A DNA stretch of 64,000 bases, from the NCBI RefSeq assembly GCF_036785885.1, contig NC_092323.1, positions 6,394,501 through 6,458,500 of the forward strand. Reading direction: 5' to 3'. The stretch is from Coffea arabica (taxonomy: Eukaryota > Streptophyta > Magnoliopsida > Gentianales > Rubiaceae). Positions within the stretch are counted from its first letter, which is position 1. Every line of letters starts with the position of its first letter. The notes under the pieces are model-generated. The model did no database searches. It worked only from the letters and a program-made list of their open reading frames with translations, and was not told where the DNA came from. The position numbers and the translations under genes were made by a program. Of the stretch, positions 49,201-60,330 are shown one piece after another.

Positions 49201-51407
49201 AAAGTCTAGAAGTAACTATAAACTATCTCTAAATTTAGAAGAGTACACTGTTACACTTGCTTGAGAATCATCCTATATTGAAAAATATAAACAGGAAGTT
49301 TTTAACTCCGAACTCGCATTGAAAGAGGGACCTAAATTCCTCTCTGGTGGGCACTAGACGCTTGGCATATGGTGCTTGGAAGCTATAACCTCAAATGGAT
49401 GAGGCCCAAATCTCTCGTTCTTTGTTTGATGTCACGTTGATTGAGGTTGCGTGATGTGAGAGTTCGATAAAAATCTACGTGGATAGAACAAACCATAGTT
49501 GAAGTAAGCCCACTTGGAGTGGTCGCCTCGCCTCTGCTTTTCATAATTCGAATCAAAGATCGGAGGAATATGAAGATTGGAATTTGGAGTTACCCACATT
49601 TGACCACCATTTGTTCGTCTTTTGAATCATGTGGATGTGCAAGTTTCAGTACTAGTGGGATTTGGATTGGCTTTGTGCTGTTTGGGAATCTCATCCAACA
49701 CGTCGTCATGGTCACCTGAAAAACAGGCTTTAATTCGAATTAATAGCAGCTCTTGCTGGGAAGATCTTTCAGGAACCATTTTTTTTTTCTCTCAAGGCAG
49801 AAAAGTTGATTGTTCACCCCGTGAACTATATGATATTACAGTGTAAACTTCCACTTAGGGACATGTTTTTTCCCCCAGATGATAATTAGCAGTCAATGGA
49901 TTACTATTAGTTTGGGAAATGAGAATTACATACTTCACACATTTGATATGGGATCTTCCATGAAATCCGACTTTTTTGGCTTTTGGGGTCATCAGGATGA
50001 GAATCATTTTTCGGAAGTAAATAGAAAACCTTCTCGTACACTCAATGAAACAGCACTTTTGGTCGTCCAAATTCTGTCACTAGTTTTGATCTTGTCAATT
50101 CATTTGAAGTCTTAACAAGAAAGTTGGGATCAAACCATTTTCCATTAAGTAGAACTGTAACCTCTGCAGAAAATGAAGACCATTACAACGATTGCCATTA
50201 ACCTCAGCAATGTAGGAACGAAGTACTGGGATCTCAACTACAGATGAAGGTGTAGCTGCTAAGCTCACGGTGAGCAAGGTGGCTGCGCAGCATTGGAGGA
50301 AGATTGTTGTCCAAATACCTGACAAGCAGCTCCTGAATCACATAACAACAACTCAAAAAGCTAGAGATATTATTATTAGATTGTTAACACCGGTGCAAGA
50401 TCCACACAATTTGAGCTGCTTGTTCTCTTTTATTCCGTAAGATAATAGTCATATAAGCAGCAAGAGTGGGTCTTATGCTTGGGCATATTTCACGATGAGG
50501 AATGGTTAAATCCTCGGGACTATCAGGGTGCACTTTTTTGTATAAATCAGATGAGGAATGGTTAAATCCTCGGGACTATCAGGGTGCACTTTTTTGTATA
50601 AATCAGCCAAGCCTTTGCTCGCACTTGTAAAGTTTGCAGTTATCAATCGAATCTAATATCATTTCTTCTTTTTTTTTTTAGGAAAACCACAATTGCCTGC
50701 CGTTGGACGACGAAGCGAATTGAGAGTAGAGGGATAAAACAAAAAATCTTTGTCGGACAATCAAAAGTGGATACCGTCCTTCTTGGGCTTTGCTGACTTG
50801 GCGAGCCCTGACAACAACTCTGAACTAAAGCCCAAATATATATAATGGGCGACGCTCATAAGTCATGACTAGCATTTGTGTTTGTAGTCCAGTCAATCTA
50901 ACTTTGACTGAATCCTATTAAATCACAACACCCGTCGGCCGCTATAATAATACATTTTGTTTCTTGTAGGAATAGTGAATCTTGTATAAATCTAGCCCAT
51001 AAATATTTTGTAATTTTCACGAGCATAATTTATGGCGGAATTTTTTTTTAAGTAGAAGTAGAAGACACCTCCAAGATGCAGGAGACCAGGGTCAAAAAAA
51101 TCCTAAGCAGAGATCATGTCATTATGGCACCGGCAACGCACAACGATGCGGCGTCTCCAGGAAACTGAGAAAGAAATGACATTTCTGAGGTAACAAAATC
51201 TCACCGCCACTGGTACAGAAAGGCCTGACACTTGAAAAAGTCCCAAGCTCTCTTTCTGCAAAGCATCTTTCCAAGCCTAGCAGAATTCGTCTTCCCTTCT
51301 CCGCTGCTTTCAAGTCAGGTTACATAATGTAATTGCTCCTAACATTCTAGGTAAACTGATGATACGATTTACATTTTACAGGTTGATGGACCACCAAGAT
51401 GAATAAA
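46276..51407. other. Intergenic region between the HLS1-like and NPH3-family genes
   Basis: The first several hundred bases are probably HLS1-like 3' UTR and include a 13-G run with GCCCGGGG near 46480. Beyond that no gene is recognised. Frames at 49519-49846, 50095-50325 and 51122-51313 lack domains. A perfect 56-bp tandem duplication lies at 50495-50606. The stretch just below 51408 should hold the NPH3-family 3' UTR. Confidence 0.35.
50495..50606. repeat. Perfect 56-bp tandem duplication
   Basis: ATGAGGAATGGTTAAATCCT begins both copies (50495 and 50551) and they appear identical to the end, TATAAATCAG. The lack of divergence implies a recent event, or an assembly error. Confidence 0.9.
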
Positions 51408-54400
51408 TTAATGCCTCCTACTTCTCGAAGGGGTTGACTTTGTTTCCTCGGCAGTCGATGAAGCAGGGCTTTCTGACGTATCCGAGCTGCTATTCTCGCT
51501 GTGTCTCTCTTTGTTTGACCACAGTTTAGAGAAAATCTTTTTTGACATGATTAAACCCTTTACTTTGGTCATTGCGACTTTTTCAGAGTTGATTTTTGCA
51601 AGATTGCTGTCATTCCCGTGTTCTGTCTCCTCCTTCAGCCTTATATTAGCTAGTCCCCCTTTCAAAGCCTTGAGATCCTCGGCCGTTGGCACAGCATCCC
51701 AGTCATCTTCTGTGTTGGTAGTTGCCGATCTAGAGCTTGCATGCGATCCACCAGGTAGCAAAGCCTTGATGGACCCTGCTAGCTCAGGAGTGCTGTCACC
51801 AGCAGACGAAGTTGTGGATCTGACCTGCTCAAAGAATAGGACCTGCACAACTACTCTCAGCGGTAGTCGCTCATTTTGCACTGCATGCGCACTGGCATCA
51901 ACTGACAGCTTTCTACAGTCCATCAGTCTGCAAATTCTCTTTCTCTCACTCTTGGTGATCTCCGGGTGCTCCTGTAAGCAAAGAAGTAAGCGGTTAAGAA
52001 AAATCCACCCAAATGGCGTCACAGTGTAATCACCATTAGAAATCGCAAGCATTAGATTGTTTCCATATACATCAAAAATTGCAGTCCAAACTCCTGATGC
52101 TGACTTTCAATTTGAAGCAGGCGAAAAAGAGAGACAAGGGAATGTGATTGCAGAAACAAACCTTGAGATACACATCAATAGCACGGTATATTCCATCATG
52201 GGTTGGTCTTGGGAAGCCAGACACCATTTGTGCAAGCTCAACAAATTTTGACAATGGCAGACTGCAATCTCTCGCAGCTTCAGCAAGGTAGCCATCAACC
52301 AACTTTGCCACCTTGACCCTAGATGCATCTGATACCTCTCCATGAGATATCTCCCTAAATTCATTATCTGCAGGACAATCATTATGACCATCTGGCTCTT
52401 GGATGAGAAACTGTTCAACTAGATCACGTACTAACTCAACATTGTATGGTGTGGTTTCACCAGATGGAGCTTGAATCAGAAGATCAGCCACTGTTGCCTC
52501 TTCAAGCTGCTGGCCAATCTTCTTCATCAGCTCCATCCTTCCATTCTCTCCACATTCCAATATAATAGATGCTTGTAACAATCTCAGCAAGAAACTACAT
52601 GAGACACTGTTTTTCTCTCTAGGCACCAACCATGTGATGGTATCGACCAAATAATGACACTTGACAAGATCGGCTTCTTGTATCAGACCCTTGCTGAAAC
52701 CTGGCAGCCTTCTTAAGATGTACGCTCTCAGTGCTTCTCCAATTACATCTGCAGATACCCTTCCCTTGGATCTGATTGTTGTTATGACCTTCTTGTACAT
52801 ATCAATTTGAAGCTCACAGAGGTCCTCTACCCACCAGTCTTTGGGAACCAACTGCTGTTTTCTCACACCATTCCAGTGCGTATCATTTCCATTTTCAGAA
52901 GGAAGTTTTTTACGATTGTAGGTGTATGACCATTCCACCTTTGAAGCGTCAATGGAAGCTTTAGAAGCTATGGAGTCCAGGCAGTGGCTAACAATCTTCA
53001 AGTCCTCTGACCAGGGGTTAAGAGATTTTGTAGTTTGAAGAACAATTATAGAGTCTTTCCAGCTACGGAAAATGCTAGAGGTCAGAAAGACATCAATCTT
53101 GTAAATGAGGTTTCCTTTCTCGACTGTTTCATGCATTTCTAGATATTGTGCAGCACAACGAGCCGCAACTACGTTATATGCATTAAGAGTTACTATCATG
53201 CCATAACAGAACTTTGCACAGATCTCAAAGGCAGCAGGTCCACCAGGTATATCATCTATGTTAATATCATCACTATTTTCCTCATTTGAATTAGCAGCCA
53301 GCTTCTGCAACCGGGAGCTCTTTGACAGAAGAGGAAACTGCAGAATAGGATCACCATTAGTACTTGCATAGAAGAATATTTTGCAAAAAAATTGTGACCA
53401 TATGCAGTAAAATTTATCATCCAGCACGTCGTTTGCTGGGTTAAACTCCTTTCTATGTGTGCAAACACTTGAAATATGAGAGGTAATCAACTCACTAATG
53501 GAGAAGAACATTTATTTCCCAGGTCATTTCGAAATTGTCCCTGCCGTGCAACCAAGACAAACGCACAACGAACTAAAGCTAGTTAAAGTAATGGAAATTC
53601 TGAATTTTCTTGTTTCTAAAGTTAGAACACGTATGCATGAAGATGAATTAATGCTGCCAAATACCATTTCGGCCTAACCTGTACTTGCAAGACAGGCTCA
53701 ACGTAAATCTTAGCAAATCTAGAGTTGCAGTGATAGAGTTGTTAAAAGAATATATAACAATATGTACCTTGTGGAGATAAAATTTCACTTCCCCGACAGT
53801 AATGACCATGTCAGTTGCTAATTCGGTTGCGACATACCTGAAGATATAGTGGTACCGTTAAGTTATTCATGACAAAGTTTTCATTAATGTAGAACACGTT
53901 GAGGAAAAATAATCTAGAACTGAGTACTAGAACAATCAGACTAGATCTGCATACGACATATCTACTCAATTGCAGAAGAGTTGATGTATGAACGAGTCTA
54001 TTGTATCTCAATGCCTACAATCCAAGGAACTGTGTGAAGACATGTATGAGCAGAAAGAACGTAATGAATAATACTTCCAAGCTATATCCATTATGAGAAA
54101 TTGGTGTTCTTCTAGGTAAAAGCTTGTATTGAGATCAATCAAATCTAGCAAATGCTATATCTTAGAAAAATTTTACTTATTTGTTATTATTATTCTTGGA
54201 ATTAAGTGAAAATGTTACAAAAAATTATAAAGACAGTATGAAAGGTTGTAACTCACTTCAGCGGCAAAGGACTCTTAAGGACAAACACCAATTATAATAA
54301 AGAATACAAAGAATGACAAAGATCTGCTGCTCCTCACAAAGAGAAAGCTGTCTCTTGGTATTGTGGCTAAGCAACACTTTGGCGGCTTAGCCTAACTCTC

Positions 54401-55200
54401 ACATTCAGTGCAGATTCTAGCATGCAACATTGCCAGATAAAACTGTTTCATTACAACCAGCCAATTGTCAAAAATGGCACCGATACACCTTTTGTTACGT
54501 GAAAAAATGCAAACAATATTCGACAAGTTACAAGCAGAGAAACCTTCAACTCTCTATTTATCCAGACAATTTCATTGTCCTCCAGTGACATTTGGACTTT
54601 TATCCGCAGTGCACTTATGTTAAGCAGATATTGTGTTATGACGCAAAGAGAGGTAAAACCTAATTAGAACTCGACAAAGTATAGATGATGCCTCTCTTTG
54701 CAACCAACAAATATGCTGGAAGATTATGAAAGCTAATAAAATATGAACACAACAATTAACTCAAATTGGTATTATCATATCAAGTTCCCACACCGAAAAC
54801 TAACTTGATATGGAGTGCGGAAGAAAAGAAAAACTTCAACCTTTTTTTACTGCCATTCTCCTTCAAAATTAAATTAAATTTTCAAGTATTGAGACAATTT
54901 ACCCAATCAAACAGTTATAGAAGTGGAAAATGTTCAGCAGAGAAGTCTAAAGAGGCAAAATGACAGAGAGAAACAGAAATGGATTCAGATAAAAGAACTA
55001 AGAGCAGGAAGAGCAGGTGGAGGGGAATCAAACAAATTTTTTTTTTTGGGGTGGGGGGTGGGGGGGGGGGTTGGGGAAGGGGGAACAGAGTGGTGACTAG
55101 AGAGGCAGAACAAATCAAACACAAAAACACAAACTGACCTAATATTATCTCCATCAGTCTGAAACTGATCAGGCTTGGAGCCAAGTTTCATAAACTTCAT
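51408..55200 (-). CDS. NPH3/RPT2-family BTB/POZ protein, 4 exons, 623 aa
   Basis: NPH3-family proteins are plasma-membrane or endomembrane adaptors for phototropin and auxin-transport signalling and are proposed CUL3 substrate receptors. Minus-strand exons: 55200-55139, 53837-53768, 53337-52162, 51971-51408, all GT-AG. The start [18 protein letters not shown] is typical of the family. A BTB domain spans about residues 21-130, with [17 protein letters not shown] at 41-57. The NPH3 domain begins at [10 protein letters not shown] (211 on) and continues through [19 protein letters not shown] and [22 protein letters not shown] across the exon 3-4 junction. The C-terminus is Ser-rich and ends PSRSRRH, without the serine that NPH3 itself has near its end for 14-3-3 binding. 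Closest in style to the At1g67900 subgroup. The partner photoreceptor or transporter is unknown. Confidence 0.93.
55038..55083 (+). repeat. T-run plus G-rich tract in intron 1 of the NPH3-family gene
   Basis: TTTTTTTTTT is followed by GGGGTGGGGGGTGGGG and further G-runs. It lies about 60 bp inside intron 1, on the template strand, so the pre-mRNA would be C-rich. At least four G-runs of three or more allow a DNA quadruplex. Confidence 0.7.
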
Positions 55201-57656
55201 GTTGACAGCAATGGAACTTTCCTCGGAGAAAACTTAATGTCCAAATTCCAGCTGCTCCAGCAAATACAGGCAACCCTGGGTTTGCGCTTCAAGCACCCCA
55301 CAAAGAAGCAGGGAAAACAGACTGCAAAAGAAGAAAAGGGCAACCACTAAACCGAGTATCCAACCCTTGAATGTTTCCACATTTCAGTGGTTCAATGAAA
55401 TGTAAAGGGGTGGTGGATCGGTGTCTTAGTGTTGCCACTTATTTTTTACAATCCAAGGCAAGGCAACTGAGAGTGTAGAAGAGAAGGGTTGTGTTTATAT
55501 TGTTAAACAAATTGCTCTCTTGAAAGTTGAAAGAGAAGAACGCCCAAAGAAAAATTTGTTTCCTTGCTTGGAAGCAGAGCCCAAGGAGGTCGGGCACCAA
55601 AGCCTTGCCCAGGAGACACAGCCAACAGTCTCACTTCATCAAATGCCAAATTTACTGTGACTCTCAAAATCAGGGAAAACCCCACTTGCAAACCACTGAC
55701 ACCACCGCCTATCCCTAATTTGTTTATCTATATCTCCCTCTGGGAGCACAAATTTACTACTAACACTAGCGTACTACTACTATATAATTTCCAGGACCTC
55801 TTCTCAAAGACCAGACCCCAGCAGCATCCGCATTCCTCCACTAGTTGATCAGCTCACACCAATGGACCAAGTTAAAAGACCTGTCACAGCAAAGAGACAT
55901 GTTTTTGGTATGAGTTTGGGAGGACCATCAAATTGTAGACAACTAGTATCGACTAGTTTTGGAAGATCATGTAAGGATACATACACAAATGAACAAGAGC
56001 GCACTAAAACCAATAAAAATGTTCCAAAGGTGTAGGGAATGAAGATAAAGTTAACCAAATCAAAGCATCAAATCGACACTCCAGTGAGTGGTGACATCAC
56101 CTGACACAGAAACCAAACTCCCAAAACAGACCAAAAGGAAACCAGCAATTTATCCAAAGTAAGAACCGATGTTAAAGAAGCGTATTGCCCCAAAACACCT
56201 TGTGTGGTCACTATTGCCCAATATATGCAAGAAACCAAACAGAACCCAAGTGCAGAAAACAGTTCACGAAGCCATAAAAATCTAATCTTTGCAATGAAAT
56301 TGCACATTACAATCAATCCCCAGACCATCAAACAAATGGACTGATCAGAATAGCAGAAAGAAAGATAAATGCTTTTAAGATTAAATGGAATCAAGAACTC
56401 ACCTTTGTAGCTGTTAAGCTTCCATGCGCATCAATGCAATCATTCAGCAACTGCTGCGTACGGAAAAAGTAATTCTGAAGGCTCGAAAGATCCCAAACAC
56501 ACAGTACAAGAGCAGTGATTGAAGAGTGGACTAATATACCAAAATACAGGAGAGGACAAAGGAAGGAAGCCACCACAATGGAGTTGCTTAGCTTAATAAC
56601 TATCATAAAGGATCAGGGAAGAAACACACAAAAAACCACCCATCAAAAAGATGAGTTGTCCCTAATCTTTGCCAGCCACCACAGCAACACCATGTTTTCG
56701 CAAAAAGCCAAGCTCAGATTGTTCCCACCCGCACAGTCTCACATCTAGTATCTCTTTAGGGTCAGCTCCACAGCCCCCACCACCACTTCCTTTTTCCCCC
56801 ACGAATCAGAAATGAACCCACATAAATATATTGCACAAAAGTGAAGAATATATATATTTATATTTATTTATATTTATAATTACTTATGCTACTAGTACTA
56901 TATTTCAATTTCTTACGGTAATTCAGCTGTAAATGAAAAGTGGGTTGCTTCTTTTCTAGCTTCGTGCGATGAAAGGCATGCCCAGTGCCTCGCACTTTCT
57001 CCCACTCCCTACGAATCTACAGTGTTAGGCACGCCAATCTGACACAGCAGACTTTCGCTGTCCCTCTCCCTTTTTTTTTTTTTTCCTCAAATGCAATACC
57101 AGTGCTTTACTCAAATTTAGTGAAAGTAAAACTTAGAAAACGACTGATCCACCTGCCTCTCTCGGCCTTTGAATTTTTTTTTTTTTTTTTTTTTTGGGTG
57201 CAAACTCCTTCGTATTCGGTGACCACTGACCACCATATTGGATTCTGATTAATCCGGAATCAAACATTATTATAACTCGAGGCCCTTTTTACGAAATATC
57301 AAACTTCTTGTCCTTGAACTAACAGTTGATCGTCTCCGCCTTTGATACGACTTAGTACCTCCCGTCTCATATTTTTTTAGTACCTCCCGCCCTAGCCATG
57401 GATTATTTGAAATAATTTTTTAAAGAAAATATTTTAACACCTTGGTATCCAATGTATGTAAACTAAAAAAAAAAGTGATTAAAAATGTACCAAAATGCAC
57501 ATAAATAAATTTTGATAAATAATTCACTGTTCAATCAAATAAAATAAAATGTTGGACACATTTAAGAGTAGGCTTTTGTGTTACTATACCATACAACGTA
57601 CATGACCACATAATCTGCATCGTCCCCTAATTGATTTTTTGTAAAACTCGTTACAC
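55201..57656. other. Upstream region of the NPH3-family gene
   Basis: The bases just above 55200 are the 5' leader of the minus-strand gene. I could not fix a transcription start or TATA box. No other gene is recognised; frames such as 56068-56394 on the minus strand lack known domains. T-runs occur at 57070 and 57174. About 57403-57520 resembles a degraded copy of the MITE at 59647-59821. Confidence 0.35.
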
Positions 57657-57672
57657 AGTATAGTTGAGGTCT

Positions 57673-58365
57673 GCCACTGGCCATTTGGTCCAGTGGTCAT
57701 CCCCTTCTTTGGGGATGCTGGAGATCAGAGCTTCAACTCCTGCCTCTCACAACTTGTCACTCTACGTGCAGGGGCGGAGCCAGAAAAAAATTTTAGTGGG
57801 GGCAAAAATAACATCAAAATTTTTTATCTACTCTTTTTCTAATTTTTTAAGCAAAAAAATAATAAATTCACCAACAAGTATAAATGGGGGAAAAAAGAAG
57901 AGCCGTCGGTTGTGAAGGGAAAATGGGGACTAGAGGAGGAAAGGGAATTGGGGAGTGGGGACCAAAAGAAAAGACTGATATAATTGGTACTTGGCTCTGT
58001 TGGGGGAAAAAATAGGAGACCAGAGGAGGAAAGTGAATGATATAAAATTTGTGATCTATTTTTTCACATTTGTTCTAAAAAAACTCTGGGGACACCTTTA
58101 CGATTATATCAAAATTGTATAACTATTATACAAATTTGAGGGGAGGCAGTGGGGGCCCATGCCCCCAGTGCCCCCACCTTAAATCCGCCCCTGTCTACGT
58201 GGCTGGTCTTTGCCCCAGCGGGGTAGCTCGAGCGGTCCGCTCCCCCTCCTTAGGGTATGGCGACCTTCCTGACTTGTCTAGGGTTCAAGTCCTGCTGTTA
58301 ACGTGTTCGGTGTGGAGTGGGACCTCCTCTCCCGAGCAGCAGGGGATTAGTCGGGCCCCGTAAGG
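57673..58365 (+). mobile_element. tRNA-derived SINE split by a hAT insertion
   Basis: A 16-bp TSD, AGTATAGTTGAGGTCT, flanks it at 57657-57672 and 58366-58381. Removing the inserted element at 57769-58193 plus one TSD copy leaves about 260 bp. A-box-like TGGTCCAGTGGTC and B-box-like GCTTCAACTCC come first. A second tRNA-like part, GGGGTAGCTCGAGCGG to GGGTTCAAGTCC, follows. The 3' end GGGGATTAGTCGGGCCCCGT matches the SINE at 30039-30333, so the two belong to one dimeric family. Confidence 0.85.
57769..58193. mobile_element. Non-autonomous hAT element, 425 bp, inside a SINE
   Basis: Ends CAGGGGCGGAGCC and, read inward from the right, CAGGGGCGGATTT give a perfect 10-bp inverted repeat typical of hAT. 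A perfect 8-bp TSD TCTACGTG lies at 57761-57768 and 58194-58201. The interior has G-rich ends (GTGGGGGC words) around an AT-rich centre. No transposase. Confidence 0.93.
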
Positions 58366-58381
58366 AGTATAGTTGAGGTCT

Positions 58382-59646
58382 AAATCATACAGTGACACGG
58401 GCCTTCAGTTCCGCTTTTCAAGCATTTAAAACTGCGTTCACTGGATCTCGGTGAGTGATCTTTTTTGGTCAAACGGTGAATGATCTTGGTTACACGTCTT
58501 TTGAGTTTTGACTCATAGCTTCTTTTAATGTGATTTTGAGCCATACTTACTTTTTAAGTTCGAATTGCTTGGAGGGATTAATGGATCCAATGACACCATC
58601 ATATATATATATATATATATACATATATGATATATGATCAATCGGCTTATAAAAGCTTGTCCAACGACTAAAGTAGTAATGTGAGCCTAAAAGCTCAGAG
58701 AATAATCTGGTCCGGGTCGCAAGTGCCTAACATTCATTGACTTTCCTTGCAAATTTTTGTTATGTTAGGGTCTTACCGCTGGTGTGGGAACCGCCCAAAA
58801 TGACTTGTGGGCTAAAATTAAATTACTCGAGGTTTTATACTTGGTTGGGGGTCCAAATCTTTGTTTTTGTTCATGGTAGAAACTGTTCTTGTAATATTTA
58901 GGTTTATGAATAGAAGCTCCCTTTAAAAGTGAGAACAACTTTTAGCAAGCTTTTACAAGGAAATTATTTTTTAAAAATAAAAAATTTTGGGCTGATGGGG
59001 ATTAAAGTGTAGCGGCGGTCATTTGCGGGTCACATCACATGGGTCACTCATGGCTTCTGAATTTGAAGGGGTATTTATTTAGGGGTAAAACCGGTACAGC
59101 CCCGCAACCGGTACTTTTGCCCCCCGCCCCCTTAGTTTTGTTTTAATCCATTTCAATATTCCGTTTGTTTGCTGGGAGTGTTGAATTGGATGACAAGGAG
59201 TTGTATTTTCATCGTCCCAACTCCCAAAGTTCATTTCTTCTTTCTTGGTTCAAGAATTTTACAGTACGATCAAGAAGCGAGTCTTGAGAAACCTGAAGAG
59301 CCACGGTGTTGCGATAGCGAGGGAATCCTAACAGTAACAGTAAGAAGAAAAAAAGTTGGTTGGTGGATATAATATTGGATTGAGCCGTCCAATCAAATTG
59401 AACAATCTCCCCCCATTCCCCATTCGCCTGGTGGACATTTTGTGACCACAACCATTTTCTTTTGTCCGCTCTCTAGATTCATTCATTCCCTCAGCCTCAC
59501 ATGCCTTGTTTCGAAGTCCACAGTCCAATTCCAATCCCCTCCCCTCCCCTCCCCCACAATGTCACCACAAATCCATTAAAAAAAAAAAACCATTACGACA
59601 AAATTTGCACCAATATTCTATTTCTTTCAACACATTTTTCAACGGG
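58382..59646. other. Intergenic, no recognisable gene
   Basis: It holds a TA microsatellite with a palindromic TATATGATATATGA tail near 58600-58640. Short frames at 59169-59534 show no domain, and a C-rich stretch with CCCCT repeats lies near 59536-59556. Confidence 0.35.
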
Positions 59647-59821
59647 GTGTGTTTGAATAGGATATTATTTGAAATAATATTTTAAAAAAATATATATTTT
59701 TTAATGTAATTTATATGAGATAAAAAAGATGATTATAAAAATTTAAAAAAAAGATTGAAAAATGTATTTGTGATGTAATCAAAAAATTTTTTTTTACAAA
59801 TAAAGCTGTATCCAAACACAC
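59647..59821. mobile_element. Short AT-rich MITE with GTGTGTTTGGA-type ends, 175 bp
   Basis: GTGTGTTTGAATAGGATATT at 59647 is matched from the other side by GTGTGTTTGGATACAGCTTT ending at 59821. The interior is AT-rich with words such as GAGATAAAAAAGATGATT. Similar words occur at about 34113-34260, 39090-39210 and 57403-57520, so several diverged relatives may exist. No clear TSD, so no superfamily is assigned. Confidence 0.55.
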
Positions 59822-60029
59822 TAACTAGTAATTCTTAATGCCAAAATATTTATATACAGTATGAAGGAAAAAAAAAAGGCGATATAGTAGTGTATAAGCT
59901 ACTACTGCCCTCTTTATTTCTTTGCTTTGCTTTAGGAATCCAATGTTCAGTCAGCTGAGACATTTCCTAGTTTTTGCATGCAGAGGATCTGTCAATGATC
60001 CCCCGCAGAGCAGAGGAAACTTTGGTTCT

Positions 60030-60228
60030 AAATTTTTTTTTAAATCCATAACATGTCCCGACTTGAATCCTTAAGATCTGAGCCAACACACTGAACAAGA
60101 GGAGTGCGTCACGGCCCCACGCAGCGACCTCAGACAAATCACGAGGATTCAAATCCAGGGTAAGATTCGAACCCAAAACCACAAGAGTTCTTAAGAGTTC
60201 GCTTACCGCCGGACCACCCTTGTGAAAG
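60030..60228 (-). mobile_element. tRNA-derived SINE copy, minus strand
   Basis: On the minus strand: a head with A-box-like GGTCCGGCGGTAAGCG and B-box-like GGGTTCGAATC, then a second part from GGGGCCGTGACGCACTCC to GGATTCAAGTCGGGAC. It ends in an A-run (T-run near 60038 on the plus strand). The second part matches the plus-strand copy that starts at 60240. No TSD was found. Confidence 0.6.
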
Positions 60229-60239
60229 GGTCACTGCAT

Positions 60240-60330
60240 GGGGCGGTGGCGCACTCCTCCAGTTTGATGTGTCAACTCGGATCGTAAGAGTTCGAGTCGA
60301 GACTTGTTTCGGATTACCAAAAAAAATGAT
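60240..60330 (+). mobile_element. Related tRNA-like SINE fragment, plus strand
   Basis: GGGGCGGTGGCGCACTCCTC to GAGTTCGAGTCGAGAC, ending in an A-run, is clearly alike the second part of the adjacent minus-strand SINE. It seems to be a monomer, or a copy truncated at its 5' end. Only about 12 bp separate the two heads, so they form a head-to-head inverted pair. Confidence 0.6.

Noticed and set aside
50095..50325. 76-codon minus-strand frame starting with a hydrophobic segment
   Set aside because: Looks like a short secreted peptide by chance; nothing conserved recognised.
51511..52029. 172-codon plus-strand frame
   Set aside because: Antisense shadow of NPH3-family exon 4.
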